Shown: positions 1-9,304, counted from the stretch's first letter. The stretch is DNA of 64,000 nucleotides from Chryseobacterium herbae (GCF_025154075.1 NZ_JAOAMU010000007.1:291001-355000); one strand, 5' to 3'. A program made the numbers and translations. Notes: generated by a model not told the origin, from the letters alone.

Positions 1-40
1 TGCTGCCTACTGAAGTAATGATCCTTACAAAGCAGTAATA

Positions 41-62
41 AAAGTCTCTTTGGAGACTTTTT
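41..62 (+). terminator. Rho-independent terminator of an upstream gene
   Basis: The arms AAAGTCTC (41-48) and GAGACTTT (53-60) are perfectly complementary and are followed by a T run. No gene end can be identified in the 40 bases before it, so it most likely ends a transcript from left of the window. Confidence 0.7.
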
Positions 63-155
63 GATGATATGCAGATCCCGCAATGTAAGAAGCTAAAGCG
101 TTTTTAAAAAACGATTTTATTGAAGTTCTACATTTATTATTTCAAACTAAAAATA

Positions 156-183
156 AAACCGTTGAATATTCAGCGGTTTTTCT
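156..183 (+). terminator. Hairpin with T tail before the MFS gene
   Basis: AAACCGTTGAATA pairs with TATTCAGCGGTTT (one G-T pair) and a T run follows. It directly precedes the -7 box of the next gene, so it probably isolates that gene from upstream transcription. Confidence 0.6.
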
Positions 184-190
184 ATTTTTG
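183..190 (+). promoter_or_regulatory. -7 promoter box of the MFS permease gene
   Basis: TATTTTTG matches the Bacteroidetes -7 consensus TAnnTTTG and sits 22 bases before the ATG at 212. A -33 TTG is not obvious because the preceding terminator occupies that region. Confidence 0.55.
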
Positions 191-211
191 TGCTACTAAT
201 ATTTATTTGAA

Positions 212-1702
212 ATGTCTGAAATTGAGAATCAACAACCTCAAAACATAAAAAATAATCCACGGATTATGAAAGCCTGGGCCGTATACGACTGGGCGAATTC
301 TGTTTATTCATTGGTTATTACGTCCACTATTTTCCCTATTTATTATTCCATACTCACCACTGCTTACGAGAAAAAGGAGTACGTGGAGGAAACAAAATCC
401 TGGATTGATGTTCCCGTAAGGCATATGATCAAGATTTTCGGGAAAGAATATCAGCCGGATGCGGTCTACGGATATTCACTTACGATATCGTTTTTTATCG
501 TAGTGTTGCTATCTCCGTTCCTGTCTTCACTGGCGGATACCATTGGAAATAAGAAATCATTCCTGCAGTTTTTCTGTTATCTTGGGGCTACCTCATGTAT
601 GGGACTGGCCATGTTTACAGGAATGCACAATGTATTTCTGGGGCTCCTTTTCAGTATTACGGCGAGTGTCGGGTTCTGGGGAAGTCTGGTGTTTTACAAC
701 TCCTTTCTGCCAGATATTGCGACCCGGGATAAACAGGATGCACTTTCTGCCAAAGGATATGTGTATGGATATTTAGGTTCTGTAGTTCTGGTGGTGATCT
801 GTCTGGTACTGATCCAGGTTTTTGCAAAAGGAGCCGCACAGCAACTTTTATTTACAAGAATCAGCTTTCTGTTGACTGGTGCATGGTGGTTTGGGTTCTC
901 CCAATACACATTCAAGCATCTTCCGCAGTTTGGTGATGTGAAGGAAAAACTTCCAAAAGATTTAGTACTTCTGAATTATAAGAATATCTTCAAAAAGCAT
1001 GAAGAGCAAGGAGGTTTCTTTGAAGTTCTGAAAGATAATATGAGCTTCTATAAAGACATCGCCAAGGAAAGTTTTCATGAACTGTTCAAAGTAGGTGGCG
1101 TATTGTTTAAAGATAAAAATTTGAAGTTCTTCCTTTCCAGTTTCTTCTTTTACAGTGTAGGAATGCAGACCATTTTCTTAATGGCGACCTTATTCGGGAA
1201 AAGTGAGATCAACCTGGCTCAGGATAAACTGATAGGAACGCTATTGGTAATTCAGATTGAAGCCATCATCGGGGCAGTGATATTCTCCAGGTTATCAAGG
1301 AAAATCGGAAATAGAAATGTGATCTCAATTGCTATTGTATTGTGGATTGTTGCCTGTCTGTGGGCCTACTTCCTGAACAAGGAAAATCCTACGGTAGAAT
1401 ATCAGTTCTATGGAGTAGCAGCGGTAGTAGGATTGGTGATGGGTGGACTTCAGGCGATGTCCAGATCTACCTATTCAAAACTTCTTCCGGAAGACTCTAT
1501 GGAAAATACAACGTATTTCAGTTTCTATGATGTATTGGAAAAAATAGCGATCATTATAGGAACCTTCATTTTTGCCACATTGATTGAGCACTTCAATAAT
1601 ATGCGTATTGCTGCGCTTTCCATGACTTTATTTTTCGCGACAGGACTTATTCTGATCCGCTTTCTTAAAGTCAATATGTTGAAAGACAAAGATACTTTAT
1701 AA
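212..1702 (+). CDS. MFS transporter, UMF1/Atg22-like family
   Basis: This 496-residue protein is very hydrophobic, with about twelve probable membrane segments. The N-terminal AWAVYDWANS motif and the late LQAMSRSTYSKLLP motif (about residues 412-425) are typical of the UMF1 branch of the major facilitator superfamily, related to the fungal vacuolar effluxer Atg22. A charged loop of about 80 residues (roughly 240-300) separates the two six-helix halves, as is usual in MFS proteins. Inner-membrane export or uptake of a small solute is expected, but the substrate cannot be read from sequence. It is a single-gene unit between two terminators with its own -7 box. Confidence 0.85.
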   Translation: MSEIENQQPQNIKNNPRIMKAWAVYDWANSVYSLVITSTIFPIYYSILTTAYEKKEYVEETKSWIDVPVRHMIKIFGKEYQPDAVYGYSLTISFFIVVLLSPFLSSLADTIGNKKSFLQFFCYLGATSCMGLAMFTGMHNVFLGLLFSITASVGFWGSLVFYNSFLPDIATRDKQDALSAKGYVYGYLGSVVLVVICLVLIQVFAKGAAQQLLFTRISFLLTGAWWFGFSQYTFKHLPQFGDVKEKLPKDLVLLNYKNIFKKHEEQGGFFEVLKDNMSFYKDIAKESFHELFKVGGVLFKDKNLKFFLSSFFFYSVGMQTIFLMATLFGKSEINLAQDKLIGTLLVIQIEAIIGAVIFSRLSRKIGNRNVISIAIVLWIVACLWAYFLNKENPTVEYQFYGVAAVVGLVMGGLQAMSRSTYSKLLPEDSMENTTYFSFYDVLEKIAIIIGTFIFATLIEHFNNMRIAALSMTLFFATGLILIRFLKVNMLKDKDTL

Positions 1703-1720
1703 ATAAAATGATATATACTA

Positions 1721-1747
1721 AGGCGTTATTTGATAACGCCTTTTTTT
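1721..1747 (+). terminator. Rho-independent terminator after the MFS gene
   Basis: GGCGTTA and TAACGCC form a seven-base-pair stem with a short TTTGA loop, followed by seven Ts. Confidence 0.85.
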
Positions 1748-1892
1748 ATGGCTTAAATCTTCAATACTCTTGAAATTAATAAATTCAATGTAAGCAATGT
1801 ATTTGTTGTTGGTTGATTGAAAAACTATCTTAAAATATTAAATATTTTTCACTGTAGTTTGATTTTTTTTGTTTATTTGTAAATCTAATTAA

Positions 1893-4064
1893 ATGAAAAT
1901 GACAAGAAAAATCCTATTGCTATGCCTGCTGCAATGCTTTGTTTTTGGCTTTTCCCAAAAGCTAAGACCTATTGCGCAAAAAATTACTGAATTTCATGCA
2001 GAAAAAAATACTTTTCAAAAGTATAATCTGTTTGAGGTCAATAAGACTTCTCCCAAGTTTGCTGAATACAAAAGAGCAGCGACAGACATTACAGCCATCA
2101 CTGTAAAATCTGCCGAACTGAAAAGGCTTGTCAAAGAAAAGCCAGAATACCTTGAAATTAGTTTTCCTTTCGATGGAGACAAGCAGATCACTGTGGAACT
2201 TTATAAAAATCAAATTTTCACCACCGATTTTAAGGTCGTTACCAATAAAGGAGAGATCATCAACTATACGCCGGGTGCTTACTACATCGGGATTGTGAAA
2301 GGGGATAATACTTCTGTTGCTGCCTTCAGTTTCTTCGATAATGATATTGTAGGAATAGCTTCCACTTCCGAGTTGGGGAATGTTGTACTTGGAAAGGCGA
2401 AAAATTCAGAAGACTTTGTAAGCTATTCGGAATCTAAACTGACGGGAGCCAATCCTTTTGTCTGCGGGGTAGATGAGCTGAAAGAAAATCAGACAAAAAA
2501 TATGTCGTTTGATCCGGCTTCCAACAAAAAAGCAATGACGGAAAACTGTGTGAGAATTTATTATGAAGTATGCTTTAAGCCTTATCAAAATAATAATTCT
2601 GATGCCACCACTACGACCAACTGGCTTACTGCTGTTCATAATAATATTGCAGCACTTTACAACAATGATGAGATCAGAATAGCATTGAATGAAATCTATA
2701 TCTGGACGACTCAGGATCCTTACACAGGAACGCCCAATGCGAATCTTTCCAGCTTTAGAAATAACAGACAGACATTTAACGGTGATCTGGCCCATTTGAT
2801 CAATGCTCCGGCTACAACAAGTGTGGCATATATCAATTCTCTATGTGGAACCTACAAACACGCATATTCAGGAATTTCTCAGACGTATTCTGAGGTACCT
2901 GTTTATTCCTGGACTATCCAGGCGATGACACACGAAATGGGTCACAGCTTAGGATCCCCGCACACCCACGCTTGTGCATGGAACGGAAATAATACAGCCA
3001 TTGACGGATGCGGAGCTCAGGCCGGTTACAGCGAAGGATGTACAGGCCCGATTCCTTCCACAACGGTTAAAGGTTCAATCATGAGCTACTGTCACCTGGT
3101 TTCAGGCGTAGGAATCAGCTTTAGTAATGGTTTTGGACCACAGCCGGCTGCTTTAATCAGAAGTACTATCGATTCAAAGCCTTGTCTGGGGACCAACTGT
3201 ACGACCGCATGTGGAACTACGATTACACAGATGAACATCTCAAATATTACCCAGATTTCAGCCAATGCAGCATTTACTGATGCGGTTTCTACCACTTGGA
3301 AATATAAACTTACCAAAATGGACGGAACGCTTGTAGAGTCAGGTAATACCAGCTCTCAGGCGCTTAATTTCAACAGTCTGCAACCTGCAACTTATTATAA
3401 TTTGTCGGTAGGTACAAATTGTTCAGCATCCAATGCCTATCAAAGAACTCAGGTATTCCTTACGGATGCTGCATGGTGCGATGGTGCTCAGTTTACAGAT
3501 ACCGGAGGTCAGACGGCTGGTTATGGAAATAATGAAACGATTGTTAAAACATTTTATCCGGCTTCAGGGGCACTTACAATGACCTTTACAGAATTTGCTC
3601 TGGAGCAGGCTTACGATTTTATGTATGTATATAATGGTCCTTCCACGGCTTCTCCTTTGTTTGCCAACGGAAATAGCCTGACAGGAAATACGGTGCCGGG
3701 TCCATTCACTTCTACTCATTCTTCAGGCGCTATTACGGTTAGGTTTGTATCTGATCCGGGGGTTACAGGAAACGGTTGGAAGGCTGGTTTTTCATGTGCC
3801 ATTTTAGGGGTTGATGATGTAGTTAAAAACGATAATACAGTAAGTGTCTATCCAAATCCGGCTAAAAATATGATTGTTATTTCATCCAAAGATGCTTTAA
3901 AATCGTATAAAATTTATGATGAATCAGGAAGACTGGTTATTTCAGCTTCTTCGCTAAAAGGCAATAAGCAGGAAGTTAATATTTCTTCGATTCAGACAGG
4001 AAATTATATTGTAACTATAGAAACGGATAAACAAACAGTGAATAAAAAACTGATTAAACATTAA
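1893..4064 (+). CDS. Secreted zinc metallopeptidase (reprolysin-like M12B) with CUB and T9SS domains
   Basis: A signal peptide (about residues 1-21, ending near FSQ) is followed by a propeptide-like region. The catalytic domain has a metzincin motif HExxHxxGxxH (HEMGHSLGSPH, residues 347-357) and a probable Met-turn SIMSY (Met397). Zinc ligands would be His347, His351 and His357, with Glu348 as the base. Next come a fibronectin-III-like stretch (about 435-525), a CUB-like domain (about 527-632) and a C-terminal T9SS type A sorting domain (about 645-723, VYPNPA...LIKH). It should be secreted across the outer membrane by the type IX system and digest extracellular protein. It is monocistronic. 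Cysteine pairs in the catalytic domain fit an exported protein. Confidence 0.9.
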   Translation: MKMTRKILLLCLLQCFVFGFSQKLRPIAQKITEFHAEKNTFQKYNLFEVNKTSPKFAEYKRAATDITAITVKSAELKRLVKEKPEYLEISFPFDGDKQITVELYKNQIFTTDFKVVTNKGEIINYTPGAYYIGIVKGDNTSVAAFSFFDNDIVGIASTSELGNVVLGKAKNSEDFVSYSESKLTGANPFVCGVDELKENQTKNMSFDPASNKKAMTENCVRIYYEVCFKPYQNNNSDATTTTNWLTAVHNNIAALYNNDEIRIALNEIYIWTTQDPYTGTPNANLSSFRNNRQTFNGDLAHLINAPATTSVAYINSLCGTYKHAYSGISQTYSEVPVYSWTIQAMTHEMGHSLGSPHTHACAWNGNNTAIDGCGAQAGYSEGCTGPIPSTTVKGSIMSYCHLVSGVGISFSNGFGPQPAALIRSTIDSKPCLGTNCTTACGTTITQMNISNITQISANAAFTDAVSTTWKYKLTKMDGTLVESGNTSSQALNFNSLQPATYYNLSVGTNCSASNAYQRTQVFLTDAAWCDGAQFTDTGGQTAGYGNNETIVKTFYPASGALTMTFTEFALEQAYDFMYVYNGPSTASPLFANGNSLTGNTVPGPFTSTHSSGAITVRFVSDPGVTGNGWKAGFSCAILGVDDVVKNDNTVSVYPNPAKNMIVISSKDALKSYKIYDESGRLVISASSLKGNKQEVNISSIQTGNYIVTIETDKQTVNKKLIKH

Positions 4065-4230
4065 GAGAACTAAGGAAGCATAATGGAAGAGGAAAGTGAT
4101 TGAAAACGACAATAGAAATATACATTCTGTTTTTAATCTTCATTGAGGCTACTGATTAAGCTCTACAACTGTTGAATGATAGCTCAATATAACTTCCAGC
4201 CTCCTTCTTCCATCTTCCAGTCCATACATA

Positions 4231-4256
4231 AAAGCCTGATCATTTCAGGCTTTTTT
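4231..4256 (+). terminator. Rho-independent terminator
   Basis: AAAGCCTGA and TTCAGGCTTT pair across a short loop and run into six Ts. It ends the metallopeptidase transcript. Confidence 0.85.
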
Positions 4257-4314
4257 GCTGTACTAAAGCCAAAAACTCTTTTTCTGCATAAATAAATTGG
4301 AATTCGGCGTGAGT

Positions 4315-4348
4315 TTTGCTTATATTCAGCGGAATAATTTTAACTTTG
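4315..4348 (+). promoter_or_regulatory. Promoter of the GHMP kinase gene (-33/-7)
   Basis: TTTG at 4315-4318 and TAACTTTG at 4341-4348 are 22 bases apart, matching the Bacteroidetes TTTG/TAnnTTTG promoter. The promoter lies inside the longest possible reading frame (TTG at 4297), which shows that the true start is the ATG at 4369. Confidence 0.7.
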
Positions 4349-4368
4349 TAAAAAGATTTATTGTCAAA

Positions 4369-5295
4369 ATGACGAATCCTCTATTTTATGCAAAAATAAT
4401 TCTGTTCGGAGAATATGGGATGATTGAAGACTCTCAGGGGCTTGTAGTACCTTACAGTTTCTATAAAGGAGCCCTTAAATTCTCAGATTTGAGTTCTGAA
4501 TTTGAACTTAAATCCAACAGACATCTGCAAAAATACGCTGACTTCCTGGCAGCGCTTGACCTTTCTGATGATTTCAGATTGGATATTCAACGCCTTAAAA
4601 ACGATATTGAATCCGGACTGTTCTTTGATTCTAATATTCCTCAGGGATATGGAGTAGGAAGTTCAGGAGCTTTGGTAGCTGCTATTTTTGAAAAATATGC
4701 ATTAAGCAAACTGGATCCTGAACAGATTTCCAAAGATAATCTGAAGAAATTAAAAACCGTTTTCGGTGAAATGGAAAGTTATTTCCATGGTAAAAGTTCA
4801 GGGATGGATCCTTTGATCTGCTATATGAATCTACCGATCCTTATCGAAAACAAAGACAACCTGGATAGAGTTTCTATTCCCGACGGCGAGGAAGGAAAAG
4901 GAGCCATATTCCTTATCGACAGCGGTATTACGGGCGAAACAGGACCAATGATCCAGATCTTCTTTGAAAAAATGAAAACGGAAGGTTTCCGTAAGACATT
5001 AAAAGAAGAGTTCATCCGTTACAACAATGCCTGCATCGAATCGTTCCTTAAAAAAGACATGAATCCTTTCTTCAGAAACCTGAAAAAGCTTTCCCACTGG
5101 GCGTATGAACATTTCCGTCCGATGATCCCTGAAAGTATTTTCAACATCTGGAAAAAAGGACTTGACTCTAATGCTTATTATCTGAAACTCTGCGGAAGCG
5201 GCGGTGGAGGATACATTCTGGGCTTCACCAAAGACTATGCGAAAGCAGAAAAAATGCTTGACGGCTTCCAGAAAGAAGTGATCTACAGATTTTAA
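4369..5295 (+). CDS. GHMP-family kinase, probable mevalonate kinase
   Basis: The 308-residue product starts MTNPLFYAKIILFGEYG. The KIILFGEY stretch is the N-terminal substrate/ATP region of mevalonate kinases. The GHMP ATP loop is GVGSSGA (about residues 108-114) and the C-terminal glycine motif is CGSGGGGY. The expected reaction is ATP-dependent phosphorylation of mevalonate in isoprenoid synthesis. Longer starts (TTG 4297) run through the promoter and are rejected. It is followed within 10 bases by a UbiA prenyltransferase, which suggests a shared isoprenoid operon. Bacteroidetes GHMP kinases of this type are sometimes annotated only as 'GHMP kinase', so the exact substrate is an inference. 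Confidence 0.8.
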   Translation: MTNPLFYAKIILFGEYGMIEDSQGLVVPYSFYKGALKFSDLSSEFELKSNRHLQKYADFLAALDLSDDFRLDIQRLKNDIESGLFFDSNIPQGYGVGSSGALVAAIFEKYALSKLDPEQISKDNLKKLKTVFGEMESYFHGKSSGMDPLICYMNLPILIENKDNLDRVSIPDGEEGKGAIFLIDSGITGETGPMIQIFFEKMKTEGFRKTLKEEFIRYNNACIESFLKKDMNPFFRNLKKLSHWAYEHFRPMIPESIFNIWKKGLDSNAYYLKLCGSGGGGYILGFTKDYAKAEKMLDGFQKEVIYRF

Positions 5296-5305
5296 ATTGG
5301 GTGGA

Positions 5306-6235
5306 ATGAATTCTGAAAAAGAAACTTTCCAATCTAAAAACTATATCTCTAAATCTATATTTTACAGATTTTCACAATTCGTGGGCTTTCTGATCGGCGC
5401 ACGGTTTTTTGTAGCAGTGCTGCTGACTTTTGCACTGTATGTATCTACTTTTTTCCTTTTTAATCAGGATGAAACCTTTAGAAAATTTGTCTTTGATTTT
5501 AAAGTTCACGGCATTATTTTTTGTACAGTAATCACTATTCTGGCGGGCGGAATTATCAATCAGTTTTACGATCTGGAAAAAGACCATGTGGTAAAACCTT
5601 TCCGGACCAGGATTCAAAGCTTTATCAAGCAGAAATATTTTTTATACGCTTATCTTGCGCTGACGGTTATTTCTCTTGGCGTAGCCTGGATGATTTCCCA
5701 TAAAGTTTTCGCCTTTTTTCTCGTCTATCAGTTTTTTATGTGGTTTTACAGCCATAAACTGAGCAGAATCTTAATCATCAATAATCTCACTTTTGTTAGC
5801 CTGACACTGTATCCTTTTTTCGGAATGATGGTCTATTATGAGACTTTTTCCAGAAAGGTAGTGCTGATGGCTATTTTTCTGTTTCTGATCCTTCTGTGCA
5901 TTGATATTGTCAAGGATATGCTGACCAAAAGTGTTGACAAAGCATTTGGTTATATAACGATTCCGAACTATTTTAAAACCAGAAATACGCAGATCATCAT
6001 TATTTTTTTACTGGTAATTACCATGGCTGTTTCTATGAAGCTTATTGCTAAAACCGGTATTTCAGGTTTTATGGCTTACTATTTTACGGGAGGGCTGTTT
6101 GTCATGATCCTTTGCATTTATCTGCTGCTGAATTCATCCAGAAGAAGTAAATTCTTCACACTCAATATATTAAGGTTCTGGGTTTTTGTCGGGATTATTG
6201 CGATGCTGCTGAACGGAATTGAGAGCAAATTATAG
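5306..6235 (+). CDS. UbiA-family prenyltransferase
   Basis: This is a roughly 309-residue integral membrane protein with about eight hydrophobic segments. The first Asp-rich motif is NQFYDLEKD (a variant NDxxD motif) and the second region has DIVKDMLTKSVD. Both bind the Mg-diphosphate of the prenyl donor in UbiA enzymes. The start is ATG 5306 rather than TTG 5297. It follows the GHMP kinase by 10 bases and is probably cotranscribed. Bacteroidetes homologues are often labelled geranylgeranylglycerol-phosphate geranylgeranyltransferase, but acceptor and chain length cannot be read here. It is distinct from the MenA at 28.7 kb, so the cell has a second prenyl transfer reaction. Confidence 0.8.
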   Translation: MNSEKETFQSKNYISKSIFYRFSQFVGFLIGARFFVAVLLTFALYVSTFFLFNQDETFRKFVFDFKVHGIIFCTVITILAGGIINQFYDLEKDHVVKPFRTRIQSFIKQKYFLYAYLALTVISLGVAWMISHKVFAFFLVYQFFMWFYSHKLSRILIINNLTFVSLTLYPFFGMMVYYETFSRKVVLMAIFLFLILLCIDIVKDMLTKSVDKAFGYITIPNYFKTRNTQIIIIFLLVITMAVSMKLIAKTGISGFMAYYFTGGLFVMILCIYLLLNSSRRSKFFTLNILRFWVFVGIIAMLLNGIESKL

Positions 6236-6267
6236 AAAAATTTCTTTAAATAAACTGAGGTTATTAT

Positions 6268-6275
6268 TACCTTTG
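6268..6275 (+). promoter_or_regulatory. -7 promoter box of the proline dehydrogenase gene
   Basis: TACCTTTG matches TAnnTTTG and lies 25 bases before the ATG. An AAAAAGGA ribosome-binding-like stretch follows at about 6291-6298. Confidence 0.65.
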
Positions 6276-6299
6276 CAAAACTAAATTTAATAAAAAGGA

Positions 6300-7466
6300 A
6301 TGCCCATTTTTAACGATACTAAAGTTGCATTTGCAGACAAGTCTGATGCACAATTGAGAAAGGCGTACTGGATGTTTAAGATGATTGAACAGCCTGCTCT
6401 TACCAGCCTTGGAACTTCTGTCCTTAATTTTACGGTACACAACAATTTTCCTTTCGTGACCGGAATTGTGAAAAGCACTTTGTTTGAACAGTTCTGCGGA
6501 GGTGAAACCCGTGAAGAAAGTATGAAGGTGGTGAAACAGCTTTTCAAAAGAGGAGTGGGAAGTATTTTCGATTATTCTATTGAAGGTAAGGAAGATGAAG
6601 AAACTTTTGATGCGGTGTGCAAAGAGATCAAGGATATCATCAGATTTTCTGTAGGAAACCCTGCGATCCCTTTTATTGTATTTAAACCGACGGCTTTCGG
6701 GAGAATTGATCTGTACGAAGCGGTTGGAAAAGGAACAGAGCTTACTTCAAGCCAGAAAGAGGAATGGGCCAGAGTAGTTAAAAGATTTGATGAAATATGC
6801 AGTCTGTGCCATGAACACAACAAGAAAGTAATGGTAGATGCTGAAGAAACCTGGATGCAGGATGCAGCAGATCATCTGTGTGAAGAGATGATGGAAAAAT
6901 ACAATCAGGAAAAACCGATTGTTTGGAATACCATCCAGATGTACAGAACCGGAAGACTGGAATACATGGAGGAAAACCTTCAGAGAGCCAGAGAAAAAAA
7001 TTACTTTATCGGGTATAAAATCGTACGTGGAGCGTATATGGAGAAGGAACGAGCAAGAGCTGCTGAAAAGGGCTATGCAGATCCGATCCAGCCGACTAAG
7101 GAAGCTTCAGACCAAAACTATAATGCAGGAATTGATTTTGTTATGAATCATTTGGATAAAGTATCGGCATTTTTCGGTACCCATAATGAGATTTCATCAG
7201 AACTGATCATGGATAAAATGAAGGCGAAGTCTCTTGACAATGGAAACCCGCATGTTTATTTTGGACAGCTTTACGGGATGAGTGATAATATTTCCTTCTA
7301 TTTGTCAGATAAAGGCTATAATGTGGCTAAATATCTGCCTTACGGACCTGTAAAAGATGTTGTCCCTTATCTTACAAGAAGAGCAAGAGAAAACACGTCT
7401 GTAGCAGGACAAACAGGAAGAGAGCTTGGGCTTATTAAAAAAGAACTTCAGAGAAGAAGAAAATAA
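6300..7466 (+). CDS. Proline dehydrogenase (monofunctional)
   Basis: This 388-residue FAD enzyme oxidises proline to pyrroline-5-carboxylate. The C-terminal TIM-barrel motifs of the PRODH family are visible: GYKIVRGAYMEKERARA, the downstream GTHNE and FGQLYGMSD motifs, and a terminal RRARENTSVAGQT substrate-binding helix with the conserved arginines. The length fits the stand-alone enzyme and not the bifunctional PutA. A membrane-peripheral location with electrons passing to menaquinone is expected. The gene is monocistronic, with its own -7 box and terminator. Confidence 0.92.
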   Translation: MPIFNDTKVAFADKSDAQLRKAYWMFKMIEQPALTSLGTSVLNFTVHNNFPFVTGIVKSTLFEQFCGGETREESMKVVKQLFKRGVGSIFDYSIEGKEDEETFDAVCKEIKDIIRFSVGNPAIPFIVFKPTAFGRIDLYEAVGKGTELTSSQKEEWARVVKRFDEICSLCHEHNKKVMVDAEETWMQDAADHLCEEMMEKYNQEKPIVWNTIQMYRTGRLEYMEENLQRAREKNYFIGYKIVRGAYMEKERARAAEKGYADPIQPTKEASDQNYNAGIDFVMNHLDKVSAFFGTHNEISSELIMDKMKAKSLDNGNPHVYFGQLYGMSDNISFYLSDKGYNVAKYLPYGPVKDVVPYLTRRARENTSVAGQTGRELGLIKKELQRRRK

Positions 7467-7490
7467 TAAATATCCATTTAAGATAGATCA

Positions 7491-7515
7491 GACCTGCAGC
7501 AATGCGGGTCTTTTT
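7491..7515 (+). terminator. Rho-independent terminator after proline dehydrogenase
   Basis: GACCTGCA and TGCGGGTC pair (one T-G pair) across a GCAA loop, followed by five Ts. Confidence 0.8.
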
Positions 7516-7636
7516 GTTTGAAATGTTTATATGGAAAAGTGGCTTTTATTGTTAATTTCAATAGTTTTACTCTATTGATGATAATTTTACAAAATTCATT
7601 TTATGTTACGCATGTCTTAAAATTATTAACTTTTTA

Positions 7637-7667
7637 TTGTTTATTTGATTGTAATTTTCTATATTTG
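7637..7667 (+). promoter_or_regulatory. Promoter of the T9SS-sorted protein gene
   Basis: TTG at 7637-7639 and TATATTTG at 7660-7667 are 20 bases apart, a full match to the flavobacterial -33/-7 promoter. The ATG at 7691 follows 23 bases later. Confidence 0.75.
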
Positions 7668-7690
7668 ATTAAACCATAAAAAACTAATAC

Positions 7691-8710
7691 ATGAAAAAAA
7701 CATTACTCGTTGTTGCCATTATAGCAACTAACTTTATCTTCGCTCAAACCTTCAGCAATGGCGGTCTAAGTACGGGAGCAACTTCTAGCGGCGGTACTGC
7801 GGCACCTGCCGGATATACATGGTCTGAACTTCAGAATAATACAGGAAATACTACAGAATCTAATACCAGTTTGGGATTGGGCGGAACTTTCAGTTCGGCA
7901 GCAGCAAGTTTTTTTATTGCAGACGACTTTACAGTTCCTGTAGGATCTTCATGGCAGATCACGACCATTGACTTTTTTGCCTATCAAACCAATTATTTGG
8001 GAACTACTGCTCCTTTTAATACGGTGAGGGTAAATATATTCAGCTCAGACCCTTCTGTGGCGGGCGCTGTAAGTGTATATGGTGACGATACCACCAACAG
8101 ATTCAGTGTTGGGGCAGATGCTACTATGTATAGAACAGGAAATACTACGGTACCGCTTGTTGCGGCACCTGGTACTGCAAGAAAGATATGGAAAGTTACA
8201 GCAAGTACTCCTAAGACTTTAGGTGCAGGAACCTATTGGATAAAATATCAGCTGCAAAATGTAGTGACTGCGAGTGCTGGCTTTTTACCACCTGTCACGA
8301 TTGTAGGAAGCAGAGGGCTTCCCACATTTAATGCTAAACAGTTTGATGCTGTTTTGAGTACCTGGGCGCCTATCACAGATTTAGGAAACCCTGCAACAGC
8401 TCCGGATGTTCCGTTGGACATGCCATTCGTTATTACATTTACTGCGACCACATTGGGTACACAGGAGACGATGCAGTATGATAACAGGGTTCAGGTTTAT
8501 CCTAATCCGGCAAAAGATAATTTCAGAATTAATAATCCTGAAAAGCTCAAAATAAGCAGTGTAGAAATTATAGATGCTTCCGGAAAGCTGGTAAGAACAT
8601 TACAGGGCTCGGAAGAATACAATGTTTCAGATTTGCCGAAAGGAAACTACATTCTTAAGATAAAGAATGAAGGTGGGCATACGAAAATTACAAAACTATT
8701 AAAGCAATAG
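7691..8710 (+). CDS. Secreted protein with T9SS type A sorting domain, unknown function
   Basis: The product has 339 residues. A signal peptide (about 1-18, ending FAQ) precedes a Gly/Ser/Thr-rich beta-type region of about 230 residues with no recognised catalytic motif. From about residue 265 there is a typical T9SS type A sorting domain (VYPNPAKDNF ... YILKIKNEGG ... KITKLLKQ). The protein should be exported through the type IX system to the cell surface or medium. The body resembles the beta-sandwich carbohydrate- or adhesin-type segments common in T9SS cargo, but no family is recognised. Confidence 0.8.
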   Translation: MKKTLLVVAIIATNFIFAQTFSNGGLSTGATSSGGTAAPAGYTWSELQNNTGNTTESNTSLGLGGTFSSAAASFFIADDFTVPVGSSWQITTIDFFAYQTNYLGTTAPFNTVRVNIFSSDPSVAGAVSVYGDDTTNRFSVGADATMYRTGNTTVPLVAAPGTARKIWKVTASTPKTLGAGTYWIKYQLQNVVTASAGFLPPVTIVGSRGLPTFNAKQFDAVLSTWAPITDLGNPATAPDVPLDMPFVITFTATTLGTQETMQYDNRVQVYPNPAKDNFRINNPEKLKISSVEIIDASGKLVRTLQGSEEYNVSDLPKGNYILKIKNEGGHTKITKLLKQ

Positions 8711-8740
8711 CTTTAGTTTTCTTCTTCAAATATTTTTTAT

Positions 8741-8769
8741 CCTGGCCTTTTTCTTTGGCCAGGTTTTTT
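8741..8769. terminator. Bidirectional terminator between convergent genes
   Basis: CCTGGCC (8741-8747) and GGCCAGG (8757-8763) form the stem. A T run follows on the plus strand and an A run precedes it, so it can end both the T9SS gene and the minus-strand regulator. Confidence 0.85.
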
Positions 8770-9304
8770 ATGGCTCAAAACTCTCAAATTTTCCGTTTTC
8801 GTAGAACAGAACAATACGTTTTATCTTATTAGATTGATTTCCAATAACTTGATCTAATATTTTTTCAGTGGAATTTTCTAATCGCTGAGAATCTGATATA
8901 TTTTCCGGAGTCTTATATTGGGGCGGTATAAACGATTCTCGCGGGCTCTCTTTTACGGCCTCAATTTCCTCTTCAGCTCCGAAATCCTCATCATCCTTCA
9001 TCATGGTAAACAGATCGGGGAGCGGTGTAGGTTTTCCTTTCCCATTCTCTGCTTTTTCTTCAGCTGATAATTCTACTTCCGGTAATTCAGACTTTAGCAT
9101 TTCACCTTCACCGTTGACCAACCAATCCCAAAGGATCTCTGGAAAACTGGATTTGATCTTAATGATGAATTCAAGAGACGGCTTGTTTCTTCCTGAAGTA
9201 ATATGGGAAATGGAAGAACGCTGCACATCGATCTCATCTGCAAACTCGGAAGGGCTGAGATTGGAATACTCAATAACTTTGGAAATTCTTTCGTTTAAAC
9301 TCAT
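8768..9304 (-). CDS. XRE-family helix-turn-helix regulator
   Basis: The 178-residue protein has an N-terminal lambda-repressor-type HTH (about residues 5-65, with LSPSEFADEIDVQRSSIS and the RNKPSLEFIIKI helix). A long acidic, low-complexity linker (about 70-130) and a short C-terminal tail (RIVLFYENGKFESF) follow. No peptidase or ligand-binding domain is visible. Its gene faces an 840-bp AT-rich gap filled with 14-bp palindromes, and the first palindrome covers its own -7 box, so autoregulation is likely. The start is ATG 9304, 25 bases after the -7 box. Target genes beyond itself are unknown. Confidence 0.8.
   Translation of the reverse strand: MSLNERISKVIEYSNLSPSEFADEIDVQRSSISHITSGRNKPSLEFIIKIKSSFPEILWDWLVNGEGEMLKSELPEVELSAEEKAENGKGKPTPLPDLFTMMKDDEDFGAEEEIEAVKESPRESFIPPQYKTPENISDSQRLENSTEKILDQVIGNQSNKIKRIVLFYENGKFESFEP

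Larger units (their letters stand above)
4065..4368. other. Intergenic region with GGAAG-rich repeat arms and a terminator
   Basis: There is no coding signal. A GGAAGCATAATGGAAG stretch (about 4073-4089) faces a CTTCC-rich stretch (about 4194-4220), making a loose inverted repeat of a family also seen near 17.03 kb and 36.0-36.6 kb. A terminator and then the promoter of the next gene follow. Confidence 0.5.
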
